64,000 nucleotides of DNA, taken from positions 15,314,001-15,378,000 of the forward strand of contig WOAB01000056.1 of the NCBI GenBank assembly GCA_027886185.1. The letters run 5' to 3'. The translations under genes were made by a program, and so were the position numbers. The notes beneath the pieces are model-generated. The model did no database searches. It saw nothing but the letters and a program-made list of their open reading frames with translations, and had not been told where the DNA came from. The stretch is from Rheum nobile (Eukaryota; Streptophyta; Magnoliopsida; Caryophyllales; Polygonaceae). Each line of letters starts with the position of its first letter. The stretch's first letter is position 1. Below, piece by piece: positions 46,000 to 59,556 of the stretch.

Positions 46000-48900
46000 A
46001 TCTCCCCTTCTTGGCTTCAAATCGTCCCCGATTCGACGTGGATGAAGAAAGAAGCGTCAAGTAGAGAGACACGAACATCCAGAAAGAGCAAAGGAACAAG
46101 TTGTGCATCAGCCTCGAATAACATCAAAGTTGTCACATTTGCGGCTGAATCTTCTATGTTTGTGGTGGAAGCGATGTGGGTAAGAACAACAATAGAAACC
46201 TCAAGCTTAGGAAACTATAAGTAGTGTTTATATAACACAATTTCGTGGCCTATAGCCTTGCAAAAGAAGAAAACTACCTAATGCGAAAGATAAGAAAACT
46301 AGATAAAAGATAATGGAAATAATAAAATAATAAACTAAAGAAATAATTCTTCTTATATACATCCTAAAGAAATAATAAACTAAATAATGGAAATAATAAA
46401 AATCAAACAAGGAAAAACGGATTAAACTATATCTAATAGAACCTAATTAAGGAAACTGAATAATTCCCGTTAGAAATTGCACAACTCTCAGTAAAACTCA
46501 ATTTTGACCATCTTCTTGTTAGAATCTTGATTCGACCTAAACTATGAAGTTGTAGATCTTTGAATCAGTTTTGCAACGCATCTTGAATCATCTCGAGATC
46601 TATTTTCTAGCAACAAGTATGGCCGTTTTACTGAAGACTGTCCAGAACCAAACGAGAAGTATCAATTTCGAACTTGCACAAGACTTCACCATTTGCTTGA
46701 GCCTCTTCCTTGGAGGCCTTTGATTAATTATCCCATGCATGTTGCTATCAATCTCACCTTCTTGGCTTCGATTCGTCCCCGATTCGACGTGGATGAAGAA
46801 AGAAGCGTCAAGTAGAGAGACACGGACATCCAGAAAGAGCAAAGGAACAAGTTGTGCATCAGCCTCGAATAACATCAAAGTTGTCACCTTTGCGGCTGAA
46901 TCTTCTATGATTGTGATGGGAGCGAGGTGGGTAAGAACAACGATAGAAATCTCAAGCTTAGGAAACTATAATTAGTGTTTATATAACACAATTTTGTGGC
47001 CTATAGCCATGCAAAAGAAGAAAACTACCTAATGCGAAAGATCAGGAAACTAGACAAAAGATAATGGAAATAAGAAAATAATAAACTAAAGAAATAATTC
47101 TTCTTATCTAATCCTAAAGAAATAATAAACTAAATAATGGAAATAATAAAAATCAAACAAGGAAAAACGGTTTAAACTATATCTAATAGAACCTAATTAA
47201 GGAAAGTGAATAATTCCCGTTAGAAATTGCACAACTCTCAGTAAAACTCAATTTTTACCATTTTCTTGTTAGAATCTTGATTCGACGTAAACTATGAAGT
47301 TGTAGATCTTTGAATCAGCTTTCCAACGCATCTTGAATCATCTCGAGATCTATTTTCTAGTGACAAGTATGGCCGGTTTAATGAAGACTGTCCAGAACCA
47401 AACGAGAAGTACCAATTTCGAACTTGCACAAGACTTCACCCTTTGCTTGAGCCTCTTTCTTGGAGGCCTTTGATTAATTCTCACATGCATGCTGCTATCA
47501 ATCTCCCCTTCTTGGCTTCAAATCGTCCCCGATTCGACGTGGATGAAGAAAGAAGCGTCAAGTAGAGAGACACGAACATCCAGAAAGAGCAAAGGAACAA
47601 GTTGTGCATCAGCCTCGAATAACATCAAAGTTGTCACATTTGCGGCTGAATCTTCTATGTTTGTGGTGGATGCGATGTGGGTAAGAACAACAATAGAAAC
47701 CTCAAGCTTAGGAAACTATAAGTAGTGTTTATATAACACAATTTCGTGGCCTATAGCCTTGCAAAAGAAGAAAACTACCTAATGCGAAAGATAAGGAAAC
47801 TAGATAAAAGATAATGGAAATAATAAAATAATAAACTAAAGAAATAATTCTTCTTATCTAATCCTAAAGAAATAATAAAATAAATAATGGAAATAATAAA
47901 AATCAAACAAAGAAAAACAGATTAAACTATATCTAATAGAACCTAATTAAGGAAACTGAATAATTCCCGTTAGAAATTGCACAGATCTCAGTAAAACTCA
48001 ATTTTGACCATCTTCTTGTTAGAATCTTGATTCGACCTAAACTATGAAGTTGTAGATCTTTTAATCAGTTTTCCAACGCATCTTGAATCATCTCGAGATC
48101 TATTTTCTAGCGACAAATATGGCCGTTTTACTGAAGACTGTCCAGAACCAAACGAGAAGTACCAATTTCGAACTTGCACAAGACTTCACCCTTTGCTTGA
48201 GTCTCTTCCTTGGAGGCCTTTGATTAATTATCCCATGCATGTTGCTATCAATCTCACCTTCTTGGCTTCGATTCGTCCCCGATTCGATGTGGATGAAGAA
48301 AGAAGCGTCAAGTAGAGAGACACGAACATCCAGAAAGAGCAAAGGAACAAATTGTGCATCAGCTTCGAATAACATCAAAGTTGTCACCTTTGCGGCTGAA
48401 TCTTCTATGATTGTGATGGGAGCGAGGTGGGTAAGAACAACAATAGAAATCTCAAGCTTAGGAAACTATAATTAGTGTTTATATAACACAATTTTGTGGC
48501 CTATAGCCATGCAAAAGAAGAAAACTACATAATGCGAAAGATCAGGAAACTAGACAAAAGATAATGCAAATAATAAAATAATAAACTAAAGAAATAATTC
48601 TTCTTATCTAATCCTAAAGAAATAATTAACTAAATAATGTAAATAATAAAAATCAAACAAGGAAAAACGGTTTAAACTATATCTAATAGAACCTAATTAA
48701 GGAAAGTGAATAATTCCCGTTAGAAATTGTACAACTCTCAGTAAAACTCTATTTTGACCATCTTCTTGTTAGAATCTTGATTCGACGTAAACTATGAAGT
48801 TGTAGATCTTTGAATCAGCTTTCCAACGCATCTTGAATCATCTCGAGATCTATTTTCGAGCCACAAGTATGGCCGTTTTACTGAAGACTGTCCAGAACCA

Positions 48901-50961
48901 AACGAGAAGTACCAATTTCGAACTTGCACAAGACTTCACCCTTTGCTTGAGCCTCTTCCTTGGAGGCCTTTGATTAATTCTCTCATGCATGTTGCTATCA
49001 ATCTCCCCTTCTTGGCTTCGAATCGTCCCCGATTCGACGTGGATGAAGAAAGAAGCGTCAAGTAGAGAGACACGAACATCCAGAAAGAGCAAAGGAACAA
49101 GTTGTGCATCAGCCTCGAATAACATCAAAGTTGTCACCTTTGCGGCTGAATATTCTATGATTGTGATGGAAGCGAGGTGGGTAAGAACAACAATAGAAAC
49201 CTCAAGCTTAGGAAACTATAAGTAGTGTTTATATAACACAATTTTATGGCCTATAGCCATGCAAAAGAAGAAAACTACTTAATGCGAAAGATAAGGAAAC
49301 TAGATAAAAGATAATGGAAATAATAAAATAATAAACTAAAGAAATAATTCTTCTTATCTATTCCTAAAGAAATAATAAACTAAATAATGGAAATAACAAA
49401 AATCAAACAAGGAAAAATGGATTAAACTATATCTAATAGAACCTAATTAAGGAAAGTGAATAATTCCCGTTAGAAATTGCACAGCTCTCAGTAAAACTGG
49501 ATTTTGACCATATTCTTTTTAGAATCTTGGTTCGACGTAAACTATGAAGTTGTAGATCTTTGAATCGGCTTTCCAACGCATCTTGAATCATCTCGAGATC
49601 TATTTTCTAGTGACAAGTATGACCGTTTTACTGAAGACTGTCCAGAACCAAACGATTGTGATGGGAGCGGCTGAACCTTCTATGATTGTGATGGGAGCGA
49701 GGTGGGTATTGTTGTTCTTACCCACCGCGCTCCCATCACAATCATAGAAGATTCAGCCGCAAATGTGACAACTTTGATGTTATTCGAGGCTGATGCACAA
49801 CTTGTTCCTTTGCTCTTTCTGGATGTTCGTGTCTCTCTACTTGACGCTTCTTTCTTCATCCACGTCGAATCGGGGACGATTCGAAGCCAAGAAGGGGAGA
49901 TTGATAGCAACATGCATGAGTGAATAATTCCCGTTAGAAATTGCACAACTCTCAGTAAAACTCGATTTTGACATCTTCTTGTTAGAATCTTGATTCGACG
50001 TAAACTATGAAGTTGTAGATCTTTGAATCAGCTTTCCAATGCATCTTGAATCATCTCGAGATCTATTTTCTAGCCACAAGTATGACCGTTTTACTGAAGA
50101 CTGTCCAGAACCAAACGAGAAGTACCAATTTCGAACTTGCACAAGACTTCACCCTTTGCTTGAGCCTCTTCCTTGGAGGCCTTTGATTAATTCTCTCATG
50201 CATGTTGCAATCAATCTCCCTTCTTGGCTTAGAATCGTCCCCGATTCGACGTGGATGAAGAAAGAAGCGTCAAGTAGAGAGACACGAACATCCAGAAAGA
50301 GCAAAGGAACAAGTTGTGCATCAGCCTCGAATAACATCAAAGTTGTCACCTTTGCGGCTGAACCTTCTATGATTGTGATGGGAGCGAGGTGGGTAAGAAC
50401 AACAATAGAAATCTCAAGCTTAGGAAACTATAAGTAGTGTTTATATAACACAATTTCGTGGCCTATAGCCATGCAAAAGAAGAAAACTACCTAATGCGAA
50501 AGATAAGAAAACTAGACAAAAGATAATGGAAATAATAAAATAATAAACTAAAGAAATAATTCTTCTTATCTTATCCTAAAGAAATAATAAACTAAATAAT
50601 GGAAATAATAAAAATCGAACAAGGAAAAACGGTTTAAACTATATCTAATAGAACCTAATTAAGGAAAGTGAATAATTCCCGTTAGAAATTGCACAACTCT
50701 CAGTAAAACTCGATTTTGACCATCTTCTTGTTAGAATCTTGATTCGACGTAAACTATGAAGTTGTAGACCTTTGAATCAGCTTTCCAACGCATCTTGAAT
50801 CATCTCGAGATCTATTTCTAGTGACAAGTATGGCCGTTTTACTGAAGACTGTCCAGAACCAAACGAGAAGTACCAATTTCGAACTTGCACAAGACTTCAC
50901 CATTTGCTTGAGCCTCTTCCTTGGAGGCCTTTGATTAATTCTCTCATGCATGTTGCTATCA
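46000..50961 (-). repeat. Short-unit block B: six 750-bp monomers, one rearranged
   Basis: Monomers at 46000-46750, 46751-47500, 47501-48250, 48251-49000, 49001-50213 (enlarged by an inverted insertion) and 50214-50961. Marker variants show that 46000-47500 and 47501-49000 are a duplicated dimer (offset 1,500). Confidence 0.87.
49654..49920. repeat. Inverted duplication inside a short monomer (hairpin)
   Basis: After a direct-orientation fragment (GATTGTGATGGGAGCG..., 49654-49707), 49709-49920 carries the monomer sequence in reverse orientation from TTGTTGTTCTTACCCACC to the LTR end GATAGCAACATGCATGAG. The two meet as an almost perfect hairpin with arms of about 40 bp around 49710. At 49921 direct-orientation sequence resumes at TGAATAATTCCCG. 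Confidence 0.85.
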
Positions 50962-51824
50962 ATCTCCCCTTCTTGGCTTCGAATCGTCCCCGATTCGACG
51001 TGGATGAAGAAAGAAGCGTCAAGTAGAGAGACACGAACATCCAGAAAGAGCAAAGGAACAAGTTGTGCATCAGCCTCGAATAACATCAAAGTTGTCACAT
51101 TTGCGGCTGAATCTTCTATGATTGTGGTGGGAGCGCGGTGGGTAAGAACAAAAATAGAAACCTCAAGTTTACCAGATACGAGCATTGGTTGCGGAAGCAG
51201 TGATGAGTGCGGCAGAGGGGCCGGTTAAATGCTGCGTTGGGACGAACAACCATCAAGGACCGGGGCTTCGACGACCTCTTCCTCATACTCGTCCCACTTG
51301 GGATGATCGAAGGACATAGGACAGGATTCCACATCCACCAAATCAGCGCCTTTTGGAGAAGGAGTCATCACGAACGGATACGGATCGCATTGAGAGACCA
51401 ACATAAACTCTGCATCACGTTGGGCTTGCTCTCGGGCAATCTCCTCGGCTTTGACCTCCTCCAATTCCCTAATGCGTTGGACGATCTCAGCTTTCTCACG
51501 TATGATCTTCGCTCGCTCACGTTCGAGCTGCTCGATACGGGAATGCATGTCTTGCCGCCAAGCCCTTCTAGAAACCAACTAAGCCCTGACACATTCATCG
51601 TCGTACGTAATGTTGTAGTAGTCATCGTCATATGAGGACCGCCTGGGACGTCCTGGTGGCTGAGGAGGTGCATATTGTGGCCGGTCCAAATAGCGTCGGT
51701 CCTCTCGCCTGTAGGAGCCATGAGGAACATCATAAGGATTGCCATCATCGTAGTAGACGGCACGCATGGGGGAAGATCAAATAAGAGAAGAAGAAACTCA
51801 ACTTGTACTGGCTCTGATACCAAT
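50962..51824 (-). pseudogene. Array internal region (long unit between short blocks B and C)
   Basis: Co-linear without indels with 44255-45117 (offset 6,707). It shares the TAG (near 51580) and TAA (near 51226) stops. Confidence 0.76.
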
Positions 51825-52706
51825 TGATACGAACGACCCTCGAAACGCCGTTGCAAGATAGGATCTTTAACGTTGAACAAGCCTTTCTTCGTCTCTTCTA
51901 ACTTGCCAAAGAGATGGCGTCTTCTAAGTCTAAAGAGATAGCCTTTTCACACATGAAACTGGACCAAAGTGATGGTCTGTACACGTCCAAAGTGATGGAC
52001 AATCATGATCAAAGAGATGATCAAGACGTTCGCCAGACGAACGTCGGAGTAATGCTCGAAGCGACGAGCTACGGGAAAATTGTGATCTGGGGGATCGTAT
52101 GGGGTTGATGTTGGGATTCAAGGAAGGACATAACTCAACTTAACAACTCAAATCAACATATCTTATTAATGACATAAGTAGTGTTTATATAACACAATTT
52201 TGTGGCCTATAGCCTTGCAAAAGAAGGAAACTACCTAATGCGAAAGATAAGGAAACTAGATAAAAGATAATGGAAATAATAAAATAATTAACTAAAGAAA
52301 TAATTCCTCTTATCTAATCCTAAAGAAATAATAAACTAAATAATGGAAATAATAAAAATCAAACAAGGAAAAACGGATTAAACTATATCTAATAGAACCT
52401 GATTAAGGAAAGTGAATAATTCCCGTTAGAAATTGCACATCTCTCTGTAAAACTCAATTTTGACCATCTTCTTGTTAGAATCTTGATTCGACGTAAACTA
52501 TGAAGTTGTAGACCTTTGAATCAGCTTTCCAACGCATCTTGAATCATCTCGAGATCTATTTTCTAGTGACAAGTATGGCCGTTTTACTGAAGACTGTCCA
52601 GAACCAAACGAGAAGTACCAATTTCGAAGTTGCACAAGACTTCACCCTTTGCTTGAGCCTCTTTCTTAGAGGCCTTTGATTATTTCTCACATGCATGCTG
52701 CTATCA
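51825..52706 (-). repeat. Array LTR with rearranged U3 (882 bp)
   Basis: The third copy of the 882-bp LTR type, followed by the same first monomer type as at 42005 and 46000. Confidence 0.83.
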
Positions 52707-55700
52707 ATCTCCCCTTCTTGGCTTCAAATCGTCCCCGATTCGACGTGGATGAAGAAAGAAGCGTCAAGTAGAGAGACACGAACATCCAGAAAGAGCAAAG
52801 GAACAAGTTGTGCATCAGCCTCGAATAACATCAAAGTTGTCACATTTGCGGCTGAATCTTCTATGTTTGTGGTGGAAGCGATGTGGGTAAGAACAACAAT
52901 AGAAACCTCAAGCTTAGGAAACTATAAGTAGTGTTTATATAACACAATTTCGTGGCCTATAGCCTTGCAAAAGAAGAAAACTACCTAATGCGAAAGATAA
53001 GAAAACTAGATAAAAGATAATGGAAATAATAAAATAATAAACTAAAGAAATAATTCTTCTTATATACATCCTAAAGAAATAATAAACTAAATAATGGAAA
53101 TAATAAAAATCAAACAAGGAAAAACGGATTAAACTATATCTAATAGAACCTAATTAAGGAAACTGAATAATTCCCGTTAGAAATTGCACAACTCTCAGTA
53201 AAACTCAATTTTGACCATCTTCTTGTTAGAATCTTGATTCGACCTAAACTATGAAGTTGTAGATCTTTGAATCAGTTTTCCAACGCATCTTGAATCATCT
53301 CGAGATCTATTTTCTAGCGACAAGTATGGCCGTTTTACTGAAGACTGTCCAGAACCAAACGAGAAGTACCAATTTCGAACTTGCACAAGACTTCACCCTT
53401 TGCTTGAGCCTCTTCCTTGGAGGCCTTTGATTAATTATCCCATGCATGTTGCTATCAATCTCACCTTCTTGGCTTCGATTCGTCCCCGATTCGACGTGGA
53501 TGAAGAAAGAAGCGTCAAGTAGAGAGACACGAACATCCAGAAAGAGCAAAGGAACAAGTTGTGCATCAGCCTCGAATAACATCAAAGTTGTCACCTTTGC
53601 GGCTGAATCTTCTATGATTGTGATGGGAGCGAGGTTGGTAAGAACAACAATAGAAATCTCAAGCTTAGGAAACTATAATTAGTGTTTATATAACACAATT
53701 TTGTGGCCTATAGCCATGCAAAAGAAGAAAACTACCTAATGCGAAAGATCAGGTAACTAGACAAAAGATAATGGAAATAATAAAATAATAAACTAAAGAA
53801 ATAATTCTTCTTATCTAATCCTAAAGAAATAATAAACTAAATAATGGAAATAATAAAAATCAAACAAGGAAAAAAGGTTTAAACTATATCTAATAGAACC
53901 TAATTAAGGAAAGTGAATAATTCCCGTTAGAAATTGCACAACTCTCAGTAAAACTCGATTTTGACATCTTCTTGTTAGAATCTTGATTTGACGTAAACTA
54001 TGAAGTTGTAGATCTTTGAATCAGCTTTCCAATGCATCTTGAATCATCTCGAGATCTATTTTCTAGCCACAAGTATGGCCGTTTTACTGAAGACTGTCCA
54101 GAACCGAACGAGAAGTACCAATTTCGAACTTGCACAAGACTTCACCCTTTGCTTGAGCCTCTTCCTTGGAGGCCTTTGATTAATTATCCCATGCATGTTG
54201 CTATCAATCTCCCCTTCTTTGCTTCGAATCGTCCCCGATTCGACGTGGATGAAGAAAGAAGCGTCAAGTAGAGAGACACGAACATCCAGAAAGAGCAAAG
54301 GAACAAGTTTTGCATCAGCCTCGAATAACATCAAAGTTGTCACCTTTGCGGCTGAACCTTCTATGATTGTGATGGGAGCGAGGTGGGTAAGAACAACAAT
54401 AGAAATCTCAAGCTTAGGATACTATAAGTAGTGTTTATATAACACAATTTCGTGGCCTATAGCCACGCAAAACTACCTAATGCGAAAGATAAGGAAACTA
54501 GACAAAAGATAATGGAAATAATAAAATAATAAACTAAAGAAATAATTCTTCTTATCTAATCCTAAAGAAATAATAAACTAAATAATGGAAATAATAAAAA
54601 TCAAACAAGGAAAAACGGTTTAAACTATATCTAATAGAACCTAATTAAGGAAAGTGAATAATTCCCGTTAGAAATTGCACAACTCTCAGTAAAACTCGAT
54701 TTTGACCATTTTCTTGTTAGAATCTTGATTCGACGTAAACTATGAAGTTGTAGATCTTTGAATCAGCTTTCCAACGCATCTTGAATCATCTCAAGATCTA
54801 TTTTCTAGCCACAAGTATGGCCGTTTTACTGAAGACTGTCCAGAACCAAACGAGAAGTACCAATTTCGAACTTGCACAAGACTTCACCATTTGCTTGAGC
54901 CTCTTCCTTGGAGGCCTTTGATTAATTCTCTCATTCATGTTGCTATCAATCTCCCCTTCTTTGCTTCGAATCGTCCCCGATTCTACGTGGATGAAGAAAG
55001 AAGCGTCAAATAGAGAGACACGAACATCCAGAAAGAGCAAAGGAACAAGTTGTGCACCAGCCTCGAATAACATCAAAGTTGTCACCTTTGCGACTGAATC
55101 TTCTATGATTGTGATGGGAGCGAGGTGGGTAAGAACAACAATAGAAACCTCAAGCTTATGAAACTATAAGTAGTGTTTATATAACACAATTTCGTGGCCT
55201 ATAGCCATGCAAAAGAAGAAAACTACATAATGTGAAAGATAAGGAAACTAGATAAAAGATAATGGAAATAATAAAATAATAAACTAAAGAAATAATTCTT
55301 CTTATCTATTCCTAAAGAAATAATAAACTAAATAATGGAAATACTAAAAATCAAACAAGGAAAAACGTATTAAACTATATCTAATAGAACCTAATTAAGG
55401 AAAGTGAATAATTCCCGTTAGAAATTGCACAACTCTCAGTAAAACTCGATTTTGACCATCTTCTTGTTAGAATCTTGATTCGACGTAAACTATGAAGTTG
55501 TAGATCTTTGAATCAGTTTTCCAACGCATCTTGAATCATCTCGAGATCTATTTTCTATCCACAAGTACGGCCGTTTTACTGAAGACTGTCCAAAACCAAA
55601 CGAGAAGTACCAATTTCGAACTTGCACAAGACTTCACCATTTGCTTGAGCCTCTTCCTTGGAGGCCTTTGATTAATTATCCCATGCATGTTGCTATCAAT

Positions 55701-58693
55701 CTCCCCTTCTTTGCTTCGAATCGTCCCCGATTCGACGTGGATGAAGAAAGAAGCGTCAAGTAAAGAGACACGAACATCCAGAAAGAGCAAAGGAACAAGT
55801 TGTGCATCAGCCTCGAATAACATCAAAGTTGTCACCTTTGCGGCTGAATCTTTTATGATTGTGATGAGAGCGAGGTGGGTAAGAACAACAATAGAAATCT
55901 CAAGCTTAGGAAACTATAAGTAGTGTTTATATAACACAATTTCGTGGCCAATAGCCATGCAAAAGAAGAAAACTACCTAATGCGAAAGATAAGGAAACTA
56001 GACAAAAGATAATGGAAATAATAAAATAATAAACTAAAGAAATAATTCTTCTTATCTAATCCTAAAGAAATAATAAACTAAATAATGGAAATAATAAAAA
56101 TCAAACAAGGAAAAACGGTTTAAACTATATCTAATAGAACCTAATTAAGGAAAGTGAATAATTCCCGTTAGAAATTGCACAACTCTCAGTAAAACTCGAT
56201 TTTGACCATTTTCTTGTTAGAATCTTGATTCGACATAAACTATGAAGTTGTAGATCTTTGAATCAGCTTTCCAACGCATCTTGAATCATCTCGAGATCTA
56301 TTTTCTAGCCACAAGTATGGCCGTTTTACTGAAGACTCTCCAGAACCAAACGAGAAGTACCAATTTCGAACTTGCACAAGACTTCACCATTTGCTTGAGC
56401 CTCTTCCTTGGAGGCCTTTGATTAATTCTCTCATTCATGTTGCTATCAATCTCCCCTTCTTCGCTTCGAATCGTCCCCGATTCTACGTGGATGAAGAAAG
56501 AAGTGTCAAGTAGAGAGACACGAACATCCAGAAAGAGCAAAGGAACAAGTTGTGCACCAGCCTCGAATAACATCAAAGTTGTCACCTTTGCGACTGAATC
56601 TTCTATGATTGTGATGAGAGCGAGGTGGGTAAGAACAACAATAGAAACCTCAAGCTTAGGAAACTATAAGTAGTGTTTATATAACACAATTTCGTGGCCT
56701 ATAGCCATGCAAAAGAAGAAAACTACATAATGTGAAAGATAAGGAAACTAGATAAAAGATAATGGAAATAATAAAATAATAAACTAAAGAAATAATTCAT
56801 CTTATCTATTCCTAAAGAAATAATAAACTAAATAATGGAAATACTAAAAATCAAACAAGGCAAAACGGATTAAACTATATCTAATAGAACCTAATTAAGG
56901 AAAGTGAATAATTCCCGTTAGAAATTGCACAACTCTCAGTAAAACTCGATTTTGACCATATTCTTGTTAGAATCTTGATTCGACGTAAACTATGAAGTTG
57001 TAGATCTTTGAATCAGTTTTCCAACGCATCTTGAAGCATCTCGAGATCTATTTTCTAGCCACAAGTACGGCCGTTTTACTGAAGACTGTCCAGAACCAAA
57101 CGAGAAGTACCAATTTCGAACTTGTACAAGACTTCACCCTTTGCTTGAGCCTCTTCCTTGGAGGCCTTTGATTAATTATCCCATGCATGCTGCTATCAAT
57201 CTCACCTTCTTGGCTTCGATTCGTCCCCGATTCGACGTGGATGAAGAAAGAAGCGTCAAGTAGAGAGACACGAACATCCAGAAAGAGCAAAGGAACAAGT
57301 TGTTCATCAGCCTCGAATAACATCAAAGTTGTCACCTTTGCGGCTGAATCTTCTATGATTGTGATGGGAGCGAGGTGGGTAAGAACAAAAATAGAAATCT
57401 CAAGCTTAGGAAACTATAAGTAGTGTTTATATAACACAATTTCGTGGCGTATAGCCATGCAAAAGAAGAAAACTACCTAATGCGAAAGACCAGGAAACTA
57501 GACAAAAGATAATGGAAATAATAAAATAATAAACTAAAGAAATAATTCTTCTTATCTAATCCTAAAGAAATAATAAACTAAATAATGGAAATAATAAAAA
57601 TCAAACAAGGAAAAACGGTTTAAACTATATCTAATAGAACCTAATTAAGGAAAGTGAATAATTCCCGTTAGAAATTGCACAGCTCTCAGTAAAACTCGAT
57701 TTTGACCATCTTCTTGTTAGAATATTGATTCGACGTAAACTATGAAGTTGTAGATCTTTGAATCAGCTTTCCAACGCATCTTGAATCATCTCGAGATCTA
57801 TTTTCTAGCCACAAGTATGGCCGTTTTACTGAAGACTGTCCAGAACCAAACGAGAAGTACCAATTTCGAACTTGCACAAGACTTCACCCTTTGCTTGAGC
57901 CTCTTCCTTGGAGGCCTTTGATTAATTCTCTCATGCATGTTGCTATCAATCTCCCTTCTTGGCTTAGAATTGTCCCCGATTCGACGTGGATGAAGAAAGA
58001 AGCGTCAAGTAGAGAGACACGAACATCCAGAAAGAGCAAAGGAACAAGTTGTGCATCAGCCTCGAATAACATCAAAGTTGTCACCTTTGCGGCTGAATAT
58101 TCTATGATTATGATGGGAGCGAGGTGGGTAAGAACAACAATAGAAACCTCAAGCTTAGAAAACTATAAGTAGTGTTTATATAACACAATTTTATGGCCTA
58201 TAGCCATGCAAAAGAAGAAAACTACCTAATGCGAAAGATAAGGAAACTAGATAATAGATAATGGAAATAATAAAATAATAAACTAAAGAAATAATTCTTC
58301 TTATCTATTCCTAAAGAAATAATAAACTAAATAATGGAAATAATAAAAATCAAACAAGGAAAAACGGATTAAACTATATCTAATAAAACCTAATTAAGGA
58401 AAGTGAATAATTGCCGTTAGAAATTGCACAGCTCTCAGTAAAACTCGTTTTGACCATCTTCTTGTTAGAATCTTGATTCGACGTAAACTATGAAGTTGTA
58501 GATCTTTGAATCAGCTTTCCAACGCATCTTTAATCATCTCGAAATATATTTTCTAGCCACAAGCATGGTCGTTTTACTGAAGACTGTCCAGAACCAAACG
58601 AGAAGTACCAATTTCGAACTTGTACAAGACTTCACCCTTTGCTTGAGCCTCTTCCTTGGAGTCCTTTGATTAATTCTCCCATGCATGCTATCA
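52707..58693 (-). repeat. Short-unit block C: eight 750-bp monomers
   Basis: Monomers end at 53457, 54206, 54948, 55698, 56448, 57198, 57948 and 58693. Variants (TTCTACGTGG, TGCACCAGCC) at 54949-55698 and 56449-57198 mark another 1.5-kb dimer duplication. The 57949-58693 monomer shares CTCCCTTCTTGGCTTAGAAT with the one at 50214, and both are followed by a long unit. Confidence 0.88.
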
Positions 58694-58701
58694 ATCTCCC
58701 C

Positions 58702-59499
58702 TTATTGGCTTCGAATCGTCCCCGATTTGACGTGGATGAAGAAAGAAGCGTCAAGTAGAGAGACACGAACATCCAGAAAGAGCAAAGGAACAAGTTGTGC
58801 ATCAGCCTCGAATAACATCAAAGTTGTCACCTTTACGGCTGAATCTTCTATGATTGTGGTGGGAGCGAGGTGGGTAAGAACAAAAATTGAAACCTCAAGC
58901 TTACCAGATACGAGCATTGGTTGAGGAAGCAGTGATGAGTGCGGCGGAGGGGCCGGTAAAATGCTGCGTTGTGACGAACAACCATCAAGGACCGGGGCTT
59001 CGACGACCTCTTCCTCATACTCGTCCCACTTGGGATGATTGAAGGACATAGGACAGGATTCCACATCCACCAAATCAGCCCCTTTTGGAGAAGGAGTCAT
59101 CACGAACGGATACGGATCGCATTGAGAGACCAACATAAACTCCGCATCACGTTTGGCTTGCTCTCGGGCAATCTCCTCGGCTTTGACCTCCTCCAATTCC
59201 CTAATGCGTTGGACGATCTCAGCTTTCTCACGTATGATCTCCGCTCGCTCACGTTCGAGCTTCTCGATACGGGCATGCATGTCTTGCCGCCAAGCCCTTC
59301 TAGCAACCAACTCAGCCCTGACACATTCATCGCCGTACGTAATGTTGTAGTAGTCATCGTCATATGAGGACCGCCTGGGACGTCCTGGTGGATGAGGAGG
59401 TGCGTAATGTGGCCGGTCCCAATAGCGTCGGTCCTCTCGCCTGTAGGAGCCATGAGGAACATCATAAGGATTGCCATCATCGTAGTAGACGGCACGCAT
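58702..59499 (-). CDS. Gag-like ORF of array element (265 codons)
   Basis: ATG 59499 (MRAVYYDDGNPYDV) opens a frame through the head, PPHPPGRPRRSS, coiled coil (RIEKLERERAEIIREKAE), acidic and Pro-rich segments and the hydrophobic block. It stops at a TAA within the purine tract (after TIRSQ, 58702), some 60 residues short of the longest copies. This right-most long unit lacks the lineage stops of the 40-52 kb copies, so it represents the older long-unit form. Function unknown; gag-like by position. Confidence 0.55.
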   Translation of the reverse strand: MRAVYYDDGNPYDVPHGSYRREDRRYWDRPHYAPPHPPGRPRRSSYDDDYYNITYGDECVRAELVARRAWRQDMHARIEKLERERAEIIREKAEIVQRIRELEEVKAEEIAREQAKRDAEFMLVSQCDPYPFVMTPSPKGADLVDVESCPMSFNHPKWDEYEEEVVEAPVLDGCSSQRSILPAPPPHSSLLPQPMLVSGKLEVSIFVLTHLAPTTIIEDSAVKVTTLMLFEADAQLVPLLFLDVRVSLLDASFFIHVKSGTIRSQ

Positions 59500-59556
59500 G
59501 GGGGAAGATCAAATAAGAGAAGAAGAAACTCAGCTTGTACTGGCTCTGATACCAAT

